Assembly: GCA_022647765.1 (NCBI GenBank) | Contig: JALCLH010000011.1 | Span: 95,425 to 159,424 of the forward strand | Length of the DNA stretch: 64,000 bases | Source: Acidipropionibacterium sp. | GTDB lineage: Bacteria; Actinomycetota; Actinomycetes; Propionibacteriales; Propionibacteriaceae | Direction: 5' to 3' | Part shown: piece after piece, positions 25,146 through 33,569 of the stretch | Layout: each line of letters opens with the position of its first letter | Position numbering within the stretch: the stretch's first letter is position 1 | The notes under the pieces: model-generated | Told to the model about the DNA's origin: nothing | Databases searched by the model: none | The model's input: only the letters and a program-made list of their open reading frames with translations | Program-made: the position numbers and the translations under genes

Positions 25146-26571
25146 AACTCACGGCGCCCGTTCTGCTGGCGACCAGCTCACCCGGGGATTTTGGCAGGTG
25201 TTTCTTGAGTCGTTCCGGCGGGAGCACCAGGGGTATTTTTGTGTCGGGGTCGACGACGATCCGCCATTGGTCTCTTGAGTGATATCTGTCGGGTTCCACC
25301 AGGGCGTGGTGATGGCGGCAGACGAGGCAAAGGTTGTCCAGGGAAGTCGGTCCTTCATTCCACCACGGACGGATGTGATGGGCCTGGCACAAATCCGCCG
25401 GAACCGTGCAGCCCGGGAATATGCATCCGCCGTCTCGGATTTCCAGGGCCCTGCGGATCGCACCGGTCACTAGGCGGCGCTCCTGACCCATATCCATCAC
25501 CTGGGATTCCCCGCCCAGCACCACCGGCAGAATCCCGGCCTCGCAGCACATCCTGCGCAGGGATCCCGCGTCGACGGGAACCTCACCGGTGGCACCGTGG
25601 ACGACACCGGCGGCGACCTTTCCCTCGAGGGCGTCGTGAAGCTGGTCGTAGTTGAGGGTGACGACCAGGCGGGGTGTTTGACCACCCGCACTGGGAACCT
25701 TGTCGAGGCTGCCCATCTGGGTGACCATGTCGATCAGGGCGTCGGCCATCCTCTGCGCGGTGGACCGGGCCTCGCGGTGCTCCAACTCGAGGCGGGCGGA
25801 CAGGTACTGGGAGTCTGTGATGCGCCCCTCGGCGCGCTGGGTTCTCAACGCTTGGGCCTCGTCGCGTTCGGCGCGGCGTCCCTTCTCCCCGAAGGCCTGC
25901 AGGGTGCCGATCACCTGCTGGGCTTCCAGGTCGGGCAGTTGCCCGGAGAACCAGGTGGACCCCTCCCCATCCGATCCCCACACCAGCCGCCGATCCTTGA
26001 CGGCCCTGCTCCGTTGCGCGGCAATCCGGGCGGCCTCGTCGCCGGGCAAAGGCGCCGCCTCCGGCGCGACCTCTTCCAGGATCTTCTTGGTGGCGCGCTT
26101 GAGTTGTCCGGGCGGTGTGGTCGCCGCCCGGTCCAGAAACAGTCCGGCAGCCCGGTCGACCTGTTCGGGGCTCAGCTGGTCTTGGGGGAGTTTGCCCAGC
26201 TCTTCGCCGATGGCCGTCGCATGATCGGGCGACACGTCACCGGCCAGGGCGGCATCGCGCACCCCGGGATGGTGAGCGAGCTTGGAGGCCCGTTTCACCA
26301 CTCCGATCCCTTGACTGGGAGTCCGCCCTTCGGTCTTGGCCAGGAAATCAGGCAGCGGCGTCCCGGTGGTGTGATCGGTGGCATTCGCCCTGAAGGCCGC
26401 ATCCGTGACCACAGCGGCACCGGCACTCATACGGTCGGCCAGTCTGCGAATGCGGGTCATGGCGGTGACCTTGTCGGCGTCGGACATGGCGGACAACGCG
26501 GTGTAGTCCAGGCGGTCGAGGTGTTCCTCGAGGGCCTGGACTCTCGTCCAGAAAGCCGATGTCGCGTCCAT
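25027..26571 (-). CDS. DUF222 / HNH endonuclease-domain protein, copy 1
   Basis: A 514-residue protein. The N-terminal DUF222 region (about residues 30-320, helical) is followed by an HNH nuclease motif, CIFPGCTVPADLCQAHHIRP, then CLVCRHHHALVEP, near residues 400-450. This architecture corresponds to the 13E12-repeat family, often multicopy in actinobacteria and suspected to be mobile. The C-terminal tail is built from NSARxxxxGENS-like repeats encoded by a minisatellite. A near-identical paralogue lies at 55505-57086. Upstream is a 48-nt hairpin shared with that copy. Confidence 0.85.
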   Translation of the reverse strand: MDATSAFWTRVQALEEHLDRLDYTALSAMSDADKVTAMTRIRRLADRMSAGAAVVTDAAFRANATDHTTGTPLPDFLAKTEGRTPSQGIGVVKRASKLAHHPGVRDAALAGDVSPDHATAIGEELGKLPQDQLSPEQVDRAAGLFLDRAATTPPGQLKRATKKILEEVAPEAAPLPGDEAARIAAQRSRAVKDRRLVWGSDGEGSTWFSGQLPDLEAQQVIGTLQAFGEKGRRAERDEAQALRTQRAEGRITDSQYLSARLELEHREARSTAQRMADALIDMVTQMGSLDKVPSAGGQTPRLVVTLNYDQLHDALEGKVAAGVVHGATGEVPVDAGSLRRMCCEAGILPVVLGGESQVMDMGQERRLVTGAIRRALEIRDGGCIFPGCTVPADLCQAHHIRPWWNEGPTSLDNLCLVCRHHHALVEPDRYHSRDQWRIVVDPDTKIPLVLPPERLKKHLPKSPGELVASRTGAVSLGVNSARIRRSGTENLGEDSARTANPGPGENSAQAALVA

Positions 26572-26704
26572 AGATAAAGGCTACCCTGATCGGGGGTCTG
26601 ATGCAAGGATCGAGCACGATTATTTTCCGGCGAATCGTGGGTGATCGCGTGACTCTATCCGAGACTACTGACAGTCGTAACTGTTCGGATGTTAGAGGCA
26701 TTGG

Positions 26705-26752
26705 AAGTCTGACGGATTCTTGTTTGAGTTCAAACGACAATCCGTCAGACTT
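26705..26752. repeat. 48-nt hairpin upstream of HNH gene 1
   Basis: Arms AAGTCTGACGGATT and AATCCGTCAGACTT are perfect inverts. The loop contains an inner dyad, GTTTGA then TCAAAC. The identical hairpin occurs at 57220-57267 at about the same distance upstream of HNH gene 2. The preceding 100 bp are also similar (CTGACAGTCGTARCTGTTC). It marks the 5' edge of a duplicated cassette. Confidence 0.8.
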
Positions 26753-26793
26753 CCCGAATCAGTGCGCTGGATTTCAACGCTACGGCGCGACCC

Positions 26794-26980
26794 TTATCGC
26801 CCGGCAACCCGCGCCAGCATGTCGACGACGGTTTCCACCTCGTCCGGGCTAAGCACGGCCGGAAGGTACAGCAGGTCCTCCGGCCAGACGACGCCGGGAA
26901 GGTTCTCGGGCCGGTCCCAGTGGGTCGGCCCGTCAAGGCTTCGGAACAGCGCGGAGCCGCCGCGTGGCCTCCTGCCGAGT
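26794..26980 (-). other. Unidentified open stretch after the DUF4342 gene
   Basis: In the frame of the DUF4342 gene, directly after its stop, a 61-codon open stretch reads ...FRSLDGPTHWDRPENL and continues as a plausible protein end (EDLLYLPAVLSPDEVETVV) to TAA at 26794-26796. AGGAGG precedes it, but no ATG, GTG or TTG fits. It may be the remnant of a lost gene or the tail of a longer ancestral protein. I do not recognise it. Confidence 0.3.
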
Positions 26981-26982
26981 TT

Positions 26983-27279
26983 TCACTCGTCCTGGTTGCG
27001 CTGAACCTCCAGAGTGAGCCCGGAGACCGCGCCGGCGATAGCGCCGATCGCGGTCAGAACTGGGGCGGTGAGCGCCGCCGCTCCGCCGACGACCACTCCG
27101 GCATTGACGGGTATCGAGAGCAGACGCCGACCGTTCCGGCGCCGGATGACGATCCGGCGGACGTTGCCCTCCCGGATCAGCGACTTCACCTTCGACAGCA
27201 GCTGATCGCCCGTCACGTTGATGGTCTCGGTGAAGGATCGGCCACCGCCCGGGTGCGGCCATCGGGAACTGCTCGGCAT
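26983..27279 (-). CDS. DUF4342-domain protein
   Basis: A 98-residue protein from ATG 27279, chosen over the longer frame because the domain starts at once. The motif LLSKVKSLIREGNVRRIVIR is followed by LSIPVNAGVVVGGAAALTAP and a Gly/Ala-rich hydrophobic helix pair, matching DUF4342. Members are small and of unknown function. It ends QRNQDE. Confidence 0.75.
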   Translation of the reverse strand: MPSSSRWPHPGGGRSFTETINVTGDQLLSKVKSLIREGNVRRIVIRRRNGRRLLSIPVNAGVVVGGAAALTAPVLTAIGAIAGAVSGLTLEVQRNQDE

Positions 27280-27520
27280 GGTCAGCCTCCTCGTCGTCGA
27301 TGCCTCCAGTGTCCCGCAGCCTGCCCGAAAAAGAAGCGGGGCCGTCATCTGGCGGGCGCCGGACAGCTTCCAGACCCCGACTCGTTGACGGCCTGACGCC
27401 CTTCCCCGGCAGCCTGGTCCTGACAACCTGGTCCACCTGCCGACCCGGCGTCTCACACTCCGGCGCGGGGTTGTTGACTGGGAAGGTCTGTATCCGCCTC
27501 ACAGGATCTGGTGAACCCCG

Positions 27521-28453
27521 TTGGTCGTCATCGCCGAGAACGTCGCCGCCCTGGCCCTTGTCATCGCCATCGGATGGCTGCTGCGCAAGACCGGCGCCAT
27601 CGGTCCGGCGGCCGGCCCGGTGCTGTCGGGCGTCGTCTACTGGGCGGCCGCCCCGGCACTGCTGTTCTACTCGATCGCGGAGACGCCGGTGCGCGAGGTC
27701 ATCGGCCGACCGCTGGCCGTGGCGGCCATCTCGGGACTCCTCACGGCGATCCTGTTCGCCCTTGTCGCGAGGCTGTTCATGAAGGCCGACGCCGGTCAGG
27801 TGGTGCTCGGATCGATGTCGGCGTCCCTCAACAACGCCGCCTATATCGGGATCCCGATCGGCATCTACGTGCTGGGCCACGCCTCCTACGGCGTGCCGGT
27901 GATGATCTTCCAGCTGGGCTTCCTCACCCCGCTGTTCTACGTGCTCTCCGATCTGGTCGGCCACCACGTCCGCCCGACCCTCGCCGGCGTCCTGAAGACG
28001 ATCTTCACCAATCCGATGGTGATCGCCGCGATGCTCGGCTTCCTGGTCTCGGCGACCGGCGTCCATCCCCCCTCGCTGATCGACACCACCGCACACCTGG
28101 TGGGCGAGGCCGCTCCCGGCACGGTGCTGATCGCCCTCGGCGCCTCCCTGGTCGGCCAGACCTTCTCGCTGCACTCCCTGGACGGCCGGCTGGCCGAGAT
28201 GGCCTGCGGGTTCAAACTCATCGTGCAGCCGCTGGTCGGGCTCGGCGCCGGGATCGCGCTCGGCCTGAGCGGGCACGCCCTGATGGCGGTCACCATCATG
28301 GCCGGCCTGCCCACCGCGCAGAACGCCTTCATCGCCGCCACCCGGGCGAAGATCGGGGAGCGGATCGCCGAGGCGACGGTCGTCATCACCACCGTCGCCT
28401 CGCTGCCGCTGACGGTGCTCATCGCGTCTCTGTTCCTCCATCTGGGGTACTGA
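27521..28453 (+). CDS. AEC-family transporter (auxin efflux carrier-like)
   Basis: A 310-residue membrane protein with ten hydrophobic segments arranged as two halves. Family features include NNAAYIGIPIG in the first half and GLPTAQNAFIAATR in the second. AEC carriers export small organic anions such as malate in some bacteria; the substrate here is unknown. The start is TTG 27521 (TTG GTC GTC ATC), since the first in-frame ATG is far inside the protein. Confidence 0.8.
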   Translation: MVVIAENVAALALVIAIGWLLRKTGAIGPAAGPVLSGVVYWAAAPALLFYSIAETPVREVIGRPLAVAAISGLLTAILFALVARLFMKADAGQVVLGSMSASLNNAAYIGIPIGIYVLGHASYGVPVMIFQLGFLTPLFYVLSDLVGHHVRPTLAGVLKTIFTNPMVIAAMLGFLVSATGVHPPSLIDTTAHLVGEAAPGTVLIALGASLVGQTFSLHSLDGRLAEMACGFKLIVQPLVGLGAGIALGLSGHALMAVTIMAGLPTAQNAFIAATRAKIGERIAEATVVITTVASLPLTVLIASLFLHLGY

Positions 28454-28483
28454 TTCGCTGACCGTGAGGCGCGCGGGGGCTCT

Positions 28484-29926
28484 ATGGTCGATGCCATGCC
28501 AGACGCCGTCGCACCCGCAGCCGGGCACGACCCGCGCCTGGACCGGCCGTGGCCCGCGATGTGGTCGATCCTGGTCGGCTTCTTCATGATGATGATCGAC
28601 GCCAGCATCGTCACCGTCGCGCTGCCCAGGATGCAGAAGGACCTGGACGCCGACCTCACTCTGCTGGCCTGGGTCACCAGCGCCTACCTGCTGCCCTACG
28701 CCGCTCTCATGCTCATCACCGGGCGGCTGGGCGACCGGATCGGCCTCAAGCGCGTCTACCTGACCGGGCTCGGCGTCTTCACCGTGGCCTCCCTGCTGTG
28801 CGGACTGTCGACGACGGCCGGGATGCTCATCGCCTCGCGGGCCCTCCAGGGGGTCGGTGCGGCGATCGTCTCCCCGCAGACCATGTCGATGGTGACCCGG
28901 ATCTTCCCGCCCGACGGGAGGGGCCGGGCGATGGCCATCTGGGGCGCCACCGGCGGGGTGGCCAATATCATCGGCCCGCTGCTGGGCGGGCTGCTGGTCG
29001 ACGGGCCGGGCTGGCAGTGGATCTTCTGGGTCAACCTGCCGGTCGGGGTGCTCGGTCTGTTCGCCGCCGCCCGGTTCATTCCGGCGCTGCCCGGCACCGC
29101 GAGCCGTCTCGACTGGTGGGGCTCGGTGCTCAGCGCCGTTGGGCTCCTGCTGCTCGTCCTGGGCATCCAGGAGGGGCAGCGCTACGACTGGGGAGCCATC
29201 GCCGGGCCGGTCACGGTGCCCGCGTTGATCGTGACCGGAGCCGTGCTGCTGGCTCTCTTCATCGTCTGGCAGGCCCGGATGGGGAGCGACGCGCTGGTCC
29301 CGCTGCGGCTCTTCGGCGACCGGAACTTCAGCGCGGCCGTGGTCGGCATCGCCGCGATGGGGGCCATCGTCTTCGCCCAGAACTATCCGCTCACCATGTT
29401 CCTGCAGAACGTCCGGATGCTGAGCCCGACCCAGGCGGCGCTGGTGACGACGCCGGCTGCTCTGATGTCGATCGCCCTGGCCCACCCGGTCGGGGTGTGG
29501 CTCGACGGCCACGACCCGAAGTGGCTTGCGGTGGGCGGGTTCGCCGCGATGATCATCGGGCTCGGCTGGCTGGCCCTGGCGATGTCCCCGCGCACCCCGA
29601 TCGTCTCGATCCTGGCTGCGATGACGGTGATCGGGCTCGGCAACGCCGGCATCTGGTCGCCGCTGTCGGTGACCGCCACCAGCAACCTCAGCCCGAAGCT
29701 GGCTGGAGCCGGGGCCGGGGTCTACAGCGAGATCCAGCAGGTTGCGGCGGTGCTGGGGTCGGCCGGGATCGCGGCTCTGATGACCTGGCGCGCCGGCGTC
29801 CGCCCCGATCTCGCCTCGGCGATGGGCGACTCGATGCTGCTCTCGGTGGCGCTGGCGGTGGCCGGGCTGGTCGCCTGCCTCGCCTTCGCCCCGCCGACCA
29901 GGGCAGCGGACTGGAAGGGGGGCTGA
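28484..29926 (+). CDS. DHA2-type (EmrB/QacA) multidrug MFS transporter
   Basis: A 480-residue protein with 14 predicted membrane segments, as in drug:H+ antiporter-2 proteins. Motif A is present after helix 2 (GRLGDRIGLKRVYLTG), motif D1 in helix 1 (DASIVTVALPRMQKDL) and antiporter motif C-like GATGGVANIIGPLLGG in helix 5. It likely exports hydrophobic drugs or biocides. ATG 28484 is used; ATG 28496 is equally plausible. No dedicated regulator adjoins it. Confidence 0.88.
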   Translation: MVDAMPDAVAPAAGHDPRLDRPWPAMWSILVGFFMMMIDASIVTVALPRMQKDLDADLTLLAWVTSAYLLPYAALMLITGRLGDRIGLKRVYLTGLGVFTVASLLCGLSTTAGMLIASRALQGVGAAIVSPQTMSMVTRIFPPDGRGRAMAIWGATGGVANIIGPLLGGLLVDGPGWQWIFWVNLPVGVLGLFAAARFIPALPGTASRLDWWGSVLSAVGLLLLVLGIQEGQRYDWGAIAGPVTVPALIVTGAVLLALFIVWQARMGSDALVPLRLFGDRNFSAAVVGIAAMGAIVFAQNYPLTMFLQNVRMLSPTQAALVTTPAALMSIALAHPVGVWLDGHDPKWLAVGGFAAMIIGLGWLALAMSPRTPIVSILAAMTVIGLGNAGIWSPLSVTATSNLSPKLAGAGAGVYSEIQQVAAVLGSAGIAALMTWRAGVRPDLASAMGDSMLLSVALAVAGLVACLAFAPPTRAADWKGG

Positions 29927-29952
29927 GCGGGTCGGGCCTCGAGTGTTGGGGG

Positions 29953-30959
29953 TCAGCTCTGGCGTCGTCCTCGGGCCCTCGCCGCCATGGTGTTGAGCAG
30001 CGCGGCCCCCTGCGCGGCGTCGTCCACCTGTGACGACCAGGGAGCGTCCGCCGGTCTGCTCGACCAGCAGTCCCTCGCCGGAGCGCAGCACGATCCCGGT
30101 GCGCCCCCCGTCTGCTGACCCGCCAGCCCCAGCCGCCGAAGTCGAGGAAGGGGGAGACGCCGATCACGCCGGCCCGCTCGATCTCGCCGGCGGCGATGTG
30201 GGTGCGCGGCCATCCCAGCGCCGAGCGCACGGTGATCCCGTCATTGTCGACGCGCACCTGGAAGGAGAACATCGCCGCGAAGAGCAGGATCAGCACTGCT
30301 GCCAGGGCCAGCAGCGCAGGGGTTCGGAGGGTGATCGACAGCACCACCATCAACAGGATGGAGCCGATCGCGATCGCCACCCCGGGCCCGCCGGAGGTGC
30401 GGCGCAGCCAGACGGCGCGGGCCGACTCACCCAGAGGCACCTGCGGGGCGCCGAGCGGGATCTCGGCGGTGGCGGGTTGTGGCCGGTCCTTGGGGACCAG
30501 GAAGGCCGCGATGATCGACGGGACCACTGGGGCGACGAGGGCGACGGCGAGTGTCCAGCCCAGGTCGGGGGCCCGGTGGGCGTCGGCCAGGCCGCGCTGA
30601 GAGGCCAGCGAGCCGATGGCCATGATGGCCAGCATCCCGCCCATCCAGACATTCGCGCCGGCCACGATCCGCAGTGTTCCGGCGGCCTGCCCGGCGAGCA
30701 GGGCGATCGCCGAGAACATGACGACGCATCCCAGGCCGGTGAGGGCGATGGTCGTCAGGAATCCGCCCAGGTTGGAGAATCCGTCCGGGGTGTTCCCGGT
30801 TCCCCAGTGAGTGGCTACTGGAGCGGGGAGCTTGCCGCGCCACGACCAGGCGATGGTGCAGGCCGCCGCGATGAAGGCCAGGGCCGCCAGCCCCGACCAG
30901 ACCGCTGTGGTGATGGCCCGGCGCCGCCAGGGTGCAGGGTTCTCGGTTGTTGTGGTCAT
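29953..30959 (-). pseudogene. DUF1648-type membrane protein with two frameshifts
   Basis: Intact from ATG 30959 (MTTTTENPAPWRRRAITTAV) through four membrane helices, including the DUF1648 motif LPAPVATHWGTGNTPDGFSN. At a run of six G near 30105 the frame is lost, and the adjacent frame restores RTGIVLRSGEGLLVEQTGGR. A second extra base near 30030 (CACAGGTGG) must be removed to reach DDAAQGAALLNTMAARARGR and stop at 29953. Two one-base insertions explain everything. The gene overlaps the GntR gene by ATGA and forms its operon. It may be intact in vivo. Confidence 0.75.
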
Positions 30960-31333
30960 GATCGCAACGCCTCCTTGAGAAGGGTGATGAGAGCTTCGGG
31001 CGGCAGTCCCGCCGCCGTCCCGGCGTCCACGTACTGCCTCAGTGCCTGCCGGACGCCGTCCGCCTCGCGCGTGGCGTTGGTGGTGCCGGTGGTGCTTCGG
31101 GCGGTGATGATTGCGCCGCGCCCCCGGCGCAGCTCGACGACTCCTTCGTCGCGCAGGATCTGGAAGGCGCGCAGGACGGTGTGGATGTTGAGGTCGAGGG
31201 ACTGCGCCAGCTCCCGGGCCGAGGGCAGCCGGTCGCCGTCGGCCAGGTCCCCGTAGGACAGGGCGACGTGGACCTGGGCCACCAGTTGCGCGTACAACGG
31301 CTCAGGGGCCGTGGGGTCTACCGTCCAGATCAT
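30956..31333 (-). CDS. GntR regulator, YtrA subfamily
   Basis: A 125-residue repressor with an N-terminal winged HTH (LPSARELAQSLDLNIHTVLR followed by AFQILRDEGVVELRRGRGA) and only a short helical C-terminal dimer region, as in YtrA. YtrA-type regulators usually sit first in an operon with membrane or ABC genes and control themselves; here the partner is the overlapping DUF1648 gene. A strong operator candidate lies just upstream at 31347-31369. Confidence 0.85.
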   Translation of the reverse strand: MIWTVDPTAPEPLYAQLVAQVHVALSYGDLADGDRLPSARELAQSLDLNIHTVLRAFQILRDEGVVELRRGRGAIITARSTTGTTNATREADGVRQALRQYVDAGTAAGLPPEALITLLKEALRS

Positions 31334-31346
31334 GAATTCAGTGTAC

Positions 31347-31369
31347 TTGTTCTAGATCATATAGAACAA
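31347..31369. promoter_or_regulatory. GntR/YtrA operator candidate
   Basis: TTGTTCTA and its inverse TAGAACAA bracket a 7-bp A/T-rich centre, 14 bp upstream of the regulator ATG. The spacing and position fit an autorepression site for the GntR protein at 30956-31333. Confidence 0.6.
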
Positions 31370-31405
31370 TGTGGGCGGCGAAGCAGGTTCTCCCGCGGTC
31401 GTGGG

Positions 31406-31617
31406 GCCGGTGCGATGAGTTTCGGCGGCGGTTCTCCGGGGGCGCGTGAACATTTCACTCGCCTAAGCCGCTCTCGCCGCCGGCGGAGTGCGAGAACCCG
31501 TCTTAGGCGAGTGAAATGTTCACTTGGGTCTCGCCCAGCCCACACCGTTTCACCGTCACCTGGGCCTCAGGAATCCTCCGGCGTCTCCTGCTGGGGGATC
31601 GGCTGCACCTGGCCGGT
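31406..31617. repeat. Left direct repeat bracketing hipBA
   Basis: This 212-bp block begins GCCGGTGCGATGAGTTTCGG and ends with 47 bp that duplicate the 3' end of the BrkB-type gene at 35059 (last 15-16 codons). The right copy spans 33451-35109, with IS110 inserted inside. The left block has one, the right two, copies of a CACACCGT-containing subrepeat. Between the blocks lies hipBA. The block ends 45 bp before the hipA stop. Confidence 0.75.
31446..31523. repeat. Palindromic repeat family 1, copy b (uninterrupted)
   Basis: Arms of 22 bp at 31446-31467 (GTGAACATTTCAC, then TCGCCTAAG) and 31502-31523 are perfect inverts. The 34-nt loop has its own smaller dyad. This is the empty form of the site into which both IS110 copies inserted: the base pair after CTTAGGCGA is exactly where IS110 copy 2 begins in copy c. 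Confidence 0.9.
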
Positions 31618-31661
31618 GGACGCGAGGCTGTGCCCAGGGGAAAGCAGGGGAGGAGAAGCTG

Positions 31662-32882
31662 CTACAACCGCTCAATCGCACGGGAGCAGTGCGCGGCCAG
31701 CTCCTCAGCGGCCCGCATCACCGTGTCGTGATCAATGCCGTGGACAGCCTGCTCCTCCGCGGCTCGCTGAAAGGCTGGAGGCAGGAGTGCGGCGAGGAGG
31801 GCTGCCCGCCCGACGAGGATGTCTTCACTGACATCGGCGTCCCGCGCCAACCTCTTGACGTGAGTCCCGGTCACCCGGTCGAACCGCTTCTCCCCGCCGA
31901 TTCCGATCGCCATCTGCGGGTAGCGCTGGTTCTGGCCGAACCCGGTCGAGACGTCGTACAGGGGAGCCAGATCCATGTCGTTCGGGGTGAGCAGCACTGA
32001 CAGGTTCTTCGCATGCCCGTCCGGGGCGCCGAGCAGCCAGTTCACGAGGATGGCGTCGAGAGTTCTCAGAACGACGCCCTCCGACGCCCCACCTCCGCGA
32101 AGTACACGGATGGCCTGCGGGGCTGTCACGGAGTACTTGCTCCAGGGAAGGGTCGAGGTTGCCTGGCACAGATCCTCCTGATGCACCCGGTACACGGCCC
32201 CTGCTTCTCGTATCCGGTCATATCGCTCCACGACGATGGCCGGCTCGCCGGCGAATCGGGTGAAGGCAGTGGAGGCGACGGCCACACCGGCCAGATCGAG
32301 AGTGCGCAGCGACACATGCTCCATCAAAGCCTGCGAGTTGAGCTCTGTGATGCCCGGCTTGATGATGTGCGTCGTCGCGGCGTCCCCGTGTGCCTCATAC
32401 CATTGCCCATTCTCCCGGCGCAGCGCGAACTTTCCCTGTGCTCCACCGAGCGACCAATGCTCGCCGTCGGCCAGCCATGATGCCCCACGGCCGGTTCGCA
32501 GAGCCCGGAGGCGAATGGCGATCTGCGCGTCGCTGATCGGTACGAGCTGATCCTCGCGCGGCTCGTCGATATGGGAGGCCGGGATGAACTGCACGGCGCC
32601 CGGGCAGTCCCGCCCGATGACCTCGAGCAGGGCGAAAGGACTGTTTGAAGAGACGCCGTGGCGTCTGGCGATGGCCTCCCGCACTTGATCGCTGTCCGGC
32701 AGCAACCCTTCGATCCACGCCCTGGCAACTCTGGGCCGGACGGGTCGCTCACTGGGGGAGAAGGCGAGTGAGAGTCGCGGCGCGTCGTCGGCGGGCGGGG
32801 TGAGGAGGCGCAGAGTGCCGCCGTCGTCCTGATCGAGATGGCCGATCTCCCTGTCGTTACTCACCAGATGAAGGCGCTTCAT
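31662..32882 (-). CDS. hipA: HipA-family serine/threonine kinase toxin
   Basis: A 406-residue protein. The N-terminal couple-HipA domain (LSLAFSPSERPVRPRVARAW) is followed by the kinase core: glycine-rich SLGGAQGK at 144-151, catalytic PDGHAKNLS (Asp288, Asn293) and metal-binding Asp310 in APLYDV. All expected catalytic residues are present, so the toxin looks active. HipA proteins phosphorylate aminoacyl-tRNA synthetases or related targets and cause dormancy. ATG 32882 overlaps the hipB stop (ATGA). Direct repeats flank the module. Confidence 0.9.
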   Translation of the reverse strand: MKRLHLVSNDREIGHLDQDDGGTLRLLTPPADDAPRLSLAFSPSERPVRPRVARAWIEGLLPDSDQVREAIARRHGVSSNSPFALLEVIGRDCPGAVQFIPASHIDEPREDQLVPISDAQIAIRLRALRTGRGASWLADGEHWSLGGAQGKFALRRENGQWYEAHGDAATTHIIKPGITELNSQALMEHVSLRTLDLAGVAVASTAFTRFAGEPAIVVERYDRIREAGAVYRVHQEDLCQATSTLPWSKYSVTAPQAIRVLRGGGASEGVVLRTLDAILVNWLLGAPDGHAKNLSVLLTPNDMDLAPLYDVSTGFGQNQRYPQMAIGIGGEKRFDRVTGTHVKRLARDADVSEDILVGRAALLAALLPPAFQRAAEEQAVHGIDHDTVMRAAEELAAHCSRAIERL

Positions 32883-33376
32883 CGGGGATTCTCCTTCGCC
32901 TCCGGTGTGAGTGTCCCCGCATTCCTTGTTCGTTCGGTGGAGTCCAGAGCGTGGCGAAGTGCCGTGGTAACGCCCGCTGTGGCCGCGCGCATCGCGGCGA
33001 TCTGGGGGCCGGCGAGCGCCTGCTTCAGCACATCCGGGTCGATGGTCTTGGAAACCGAGGAGCGGATGACGTCGATGGCCTTCTGAGTTGCCTCGTTGGT
33101 GGAGGGGGCGCGGAACTCCCCGGCTGGGCGCGGGCCACCGCGGTCGCTGGTCGGTGCCGGTGAACCCATGGCCAGCGGCTCGTCGAGTGCGCTGAGGACG
33201 GCCATCACGCGCGACAGCTCCGCGCGTGGCCGGCGTCCCCGCTCGACGCCGACGATCCACTCGCGCGAGACGCCCGACCGGCGTGCGAGCTCTGCCTGGG
33301 TGAGGCCGCGATCCAGCCGGGCGTCGCGGATCGCGGTCCCGAGCTCCTGGACCGACCGGATGCTCCGTTGTCTCAT
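32879..33376 (-). CDS. hipB: HipB-like antitoxin with extended C-terminus
   Basis: A 165-residue protein from ATG 33376 (MRQRSIRSVQELG). The N-terminal XRE HTH, RDARLDRGLTQAELARRSGV then SREWIVGVERGRR, spans residues 15-55. The C-terminal extension (about residues 75-165) is longer than in E. coli HipB (about 88 residues in total). It should neutralise HipA and repress the operon; direct-repeat operator candidates precede it. Confidence 0.85.
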   Translation of the reverse strand: MRQRSIRSVQELGTAIRDARLDRGLTQAELARRSGVSREWIVGVERGRRPRAELSRVMAVLSALDEPLAMGSPAPTSDRGGPRPAGEFRAPSTNEATQKAIDVIRSSVSKTIDPDVLKQALAGPQIAAMRAATAGVTTALRHALDSTERTRNAGTLTPEAKENPR

Positions 33377-33385
33377 AGAAGTGAT

Positions 33386-33423
33386 GGTACTGATACTTCG
33401 CTGGACATGACAGTATTGACACT
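33386..33423 (-). promoter_or_regulatory. hipBA operator candidates
   Basis: On the coding strand, AGTGTCAATACTG (33423-33411) and AAGTATCAGTACC (33398-33386) are two direct copies of an AGTRTCARTACY motif, 25 bp apart. They lie 10-47 bp upstream of the hipB ATG, where the promoter must be. HipB-type antitoxins bind such repeated sites. Confidence 0.55.
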
Positions 33424-33569
33424 TTTCAAAGAGTGGCAGAACTGTCATATGCCGGTGCGATGAGTTTCGGCGGCGGTTCTCCGGGGGCGCGTGAACATTT
33501 CACTCGCGTAAGCGGCTCTTGCGGCAGGCGGAGCGCGAGGGCCCGTCTTAGGCGATGCTTCTATGTCTG

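Noticed and set aside
26933..30091. Very long minus-strand frame (1052 codons)
   Set aside because: It is antisense to the AEC and DHA2 transporter genes and is Gly/Arg/Asp/His-rich, the product of GC-rich shadow reading. Only its first 30 codons matter, as part of the frameshifted DUF1648 gene.
31430..31530. Possible CRISPR-like repeat and spacer
   Set aside because: Only inverted arms of one palindrome are present, with no regular direct repeats or cas genes.
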